DNA from: Larimichthys crocea
Taxonomy: Eukaryota > Chordata > Actinopteri > Sciaenidae
Length of the DNA stretch: 64,000 nt
NCBI RefSeq assembly: GCF_000972845.2
Contig: NC_040021.1
Location: forward strand, 7,669,291-7,733,290
Direction of reading: 5' to 3'
Shown here: in pieces, positions 61,370-64,000 of the stretch
How the letters are laid out: each line of letters opens with the position of its first letter
Position numbering within the stretch: position 1 is the first letter of the stretch
The notes under the pieces: generated by a model
Seen by the model: only the letters and a program-made list of their open reading frames with translations
Databases searched by the model: none
What the model was told of the DNA's origin: nothing
Translations under genes and position numbers: made by a program

Positions 61370-63400
61370 TATAACTTTGACTGACAGTGGTGAAATATAA
61401 GCAGCAACACCTATACAAATCCACCACCAAAGTAAAAAGAACTCAACAATTGCTTAAGTGAATGTATAAAAGTATTGGTATATAGATACAAATAAAACAT
61501 GCCAAATAGAAAATGAAACCTGAGAACAGAGAACACAAGATGCAGGAAATGCACACTAAAAACAGGAAGTATTATTAAGATAATGTATGTTAAGTATCAG
61601 AAGTAAAGATGGTCATTATACACAAGAACAGCCCTTGTATACTGGATTATTTAGGCTGATGCAATAATGTGTACCCATACACTACCATCACTTTTGGTTC
61701 ATTCAATCTTTAGCAATGATTATATTTATATTATTATTATTTATGTAATTTTATATAATTGCAGTGAGTAAAATGTGCAACAGCTCTGAAATGCAGTGCA
61801 GTAGAAGTAACACTTGATACGCTCATTTAAAGTACAGCTGCCTAAAATTGTACTTGGATTTAATCACAAGCTGACCACCACACACACACACAAAAAAAGT
61901 ATATTTTTACCATATAACTACAAGTTTTTTTCATCAAGAAAACATGATGATGTTTTGACATTAATTGACAGGAAATACCATATGAATGCCACATAAAATA
62001 AAGGTTTTGCCTTGAAATATTACAGTGTTTTGCTGTCTGTCATTTACTTTATTCTGTATTCCCCTGAAATGCCATATAAATAAAGGTGTGGCATGCATAT
62101 GACTGTGTAGAACACATGTATATGTCCCAAGATGAACAATATTTAAACTTCTTTAAGTTTGTTAAGGTCTCTATCATTCCAAGTTAATACAGTCTTTATG
62201 GTTTTGTAAAATGCAGCCCAACTTGATGTTTTCCCATTATAATTCTGAACCACTCTGTAAACTTTAAACAAAGTTTAAGAAGAAGACTCCACTGCATTGC
62301 GGTTTTACACCAGGTGCTGTTTTGTTTTGTTGTAAGAACAGTCTATAACACCAACACTGACCTTTATTGTTCTCTACATTGTTTTGTTTTTTAATCACAT
62401 ATTCATGGATTCCTATCCTCCAGTGGTATGCACCATTGTTTGGAAGCAGAGATGTCTGAAAGATTTTTGCAGTGTGAAGTTTTGTCACTAGGTGGAGACA
62501 AACAATAAGGCAGTGCACAGTTTGCCTGCTGCCAATCATAAATTCAGTGTGTGTTACTGCAGAAATGTTGAAAGTACAGAGTACAAGTTGAAAGAAATCT
62601 CTGCAAATCTATGACGCTGTAATACATCTCACTGATGTCACTCTGAGACATTTAATACAGGTTCACTATAGCCTAATATTTTAGAGCCTATATACTCTCA
62701 GATTAGGATTATAATTTTTGCTGCTCGCCTTATAATACATTCAAAATGGAGATGGATGATGCGTCTGTAGTTATGATAAAAAAATATATTTTATAGGTTG
62801 TTGTTGTAAAGAAAACGTTGTTTTAGGTTGCTGGTGTGGTGCTGCCTGTCCATCGATGGTCTTCAACTAATTGTTGCTCTTCGAGCAGCCATTAAAAACA
62901 CAGCTGAGCTCGTGTTGTTTCTGATTTCCCTGTTTGGTACTTCACAATTCATTACATGCCTCTGAGATTTATGGTCTTGCGCCGGGCTCCACTGCGCTGC
63001 GTAAAGACAACCAGAGACAGAGAGAGCACGACCGGAAGACACAGAGACAGCCTTAAAAATAAAAGCATATACTGTGATACAAGCATTTTATTCACAGGGC
63101 CTACACTACTTTTCATTTTGTTCATTAATAGAGGAGAGACACAGTGCACAGCAACAACAATAATAACTGTAACTATAAACTTTAATGGAGATGTGACTAA
63201 ATGTAGTAATAACGATAATTATAGTATTTGTCATGGACATCAAGCAGGACCACAGGTGAGAACCTGCAAGATGAGAAAGCAGAAAACTCTGGGGGAAAGT
63301 GGAGAGGCAGAGATGAAGAAAAAAGCCCAGTGCATCATGGAAACTTCCACCCAACAATCCGAGCCTATAGATGGTTCAGGATTCACCTGAGCGAGCCTTA
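61370..63400. other. Non-coding stretch upstream of pdia6
   Basis: AT-rich sequence with several near-consensus AATAAA hexamers and a short CACACA run near 61880. No exon, RNA gene or repeat family recognised. Confidence 0.5.
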
Positions 63401-63660
63401 AATTATAATCTCTCTGAAGAATTAATGTCTTAAGCCAACTCTTAAATGTGAGAGGGTGTCTGACTCCTGAACCCAAACTGGGAGCGTGATAGCTGAAGGC
63501 TCTGGCCCCCCGTTCTACTTTTGGGGACTATAGGAACACAAGGAACACAAGGACACAAGGAACCCTGCATCCTGAGAGTGTAGTGTTCTAGTGCGTAATC
63601 GGGTCTTATGAGCTATGAGCAGCATGATTCAGTGAATCTATTTAGATTCTGATCCTTAGA
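63400..63660 (+). repeat. Second teleost dispersed repeat fragment
   Basis: Contains TCTTAAGCCAACTCTTAAAT, GAGGGTGTCTGACTCC, GATAGCTGAAGGCTCTGGCC, GTTCTACTTTTGGGGACTAT, AAGGAACCCTGCATCCTGAG and TCTTATGAGCTATGAG. I recognise this series of blocks from a common fish repeat. It includes a short GGAACACAA triplication at about 63533-63560. Confidence 0.6.
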
Positions 63661-64000
63661 TCTAGTTTAGTGTGGTATTTAAATGGTTATTTGGTTTGTT
63701 AAGAGTTTAAATATTTAGTCTTTTTTGTTCATTGCACGTCACATGTTGGTTTCCTGTTAAACAAAGTCATTGGACAACTCAAATATTCTTAAGGTCTTTG
63801 AATGTTCATGTAAGGTAATCATTAACAAGGCTGGTGAGGCAGGTAGGGGAAGCAGCAAAGTGTAAATGACAACGCTAGAATAAAACTGTTGGCTTGTTTT
63901 CATATTTAAATATTTAAAGATGTGAGGTATGAACTGATTAACTGCTGGATCATAATGAGCTACAGAAATGTTTTTTTTTAAATGACTGTCTCCAATTGCA

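Noticed and set aside
1..64000. CRISPR array, bacterial operon, phage or defence system
   Set aside because: No direct-repeat/spacer array and no prokaryotic gene organisation; all genes are intron-bearing vertebrate genes.

Overview
The window is nuclear DNA of a ray-finned fish, most likely a percomorph teleost. It has GT-AG introns, AT-rich spacers and many microsatellites. It also carries dispersed repeats typical of teleosts, namely an hAT-type non-autonomous element, a tRNA-like SINE-type repeat and L1/Tx1 LINE debris. No operon, CRISPR array, phage or bacterial feature is present.

Positions 1-34.4 kb hold two complete, head-to-tail apolipoprotein B genes on the minus strand, called here copy A (194-14772) and copy B (18663-34182). 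I rebuilt 28 coding exons for copy A (3,783 aa) and 29 for copy B (3,794 aa); both stay in frame from start to stop. Each copy has a TATA box, a CAAAGTCCA HNF4-type motif and a DR1-like motif upstream, and a poly(A) signal downstream. The copies form a mosaic. Blocks that are nearly identical in introns as well as exons alternate with blocks that are strongly diverged. This is the pattern left by gene conversion, with the amphipathic-helix-rich alpha2/early beta2 part and the C-terminal alpha3 part left out. Copy B alone has a 24-nt in-frame microexon that creates an RKKR furin-type motif. It also has His where copy A has Arg, at the position matching human apoB Arg3500.

Positions 34.4-43.7 kb are gene-free spacer with repeats. 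From about 43.7 kb a CpG-richer stretch with a strong splice donor may be the hpcal1 promoter and untranslated first exon. The hpcal1 coding exons (49966-54113, plus strand) encode a 193-aa neuronal calcium sensor. Immediately downstream and convergent lies pdia6 (60267-55285, minus strand). It has 13 exons and encodes a 441-aa ER protein disulfide isomerase with two CGHC active sites and a KDEL tail. Its promoter has a perfect ER stress response element. The last 3.5 kb hold only repeats and LINE debris.

The apoB proteins scaffold secreted lipoproteins, and PDIA6 acts in ER disulfide formation, the compartment where apoB folds. HPCAL1 is a cytosolic/membrane Ca2+ switch. Their adjacency is vertebrate synteny rather than a functional cluster. 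I found no wholly novel system. The best leads are the apoB conversion mosaic and the copy-B-specific cleavage-site microexon.
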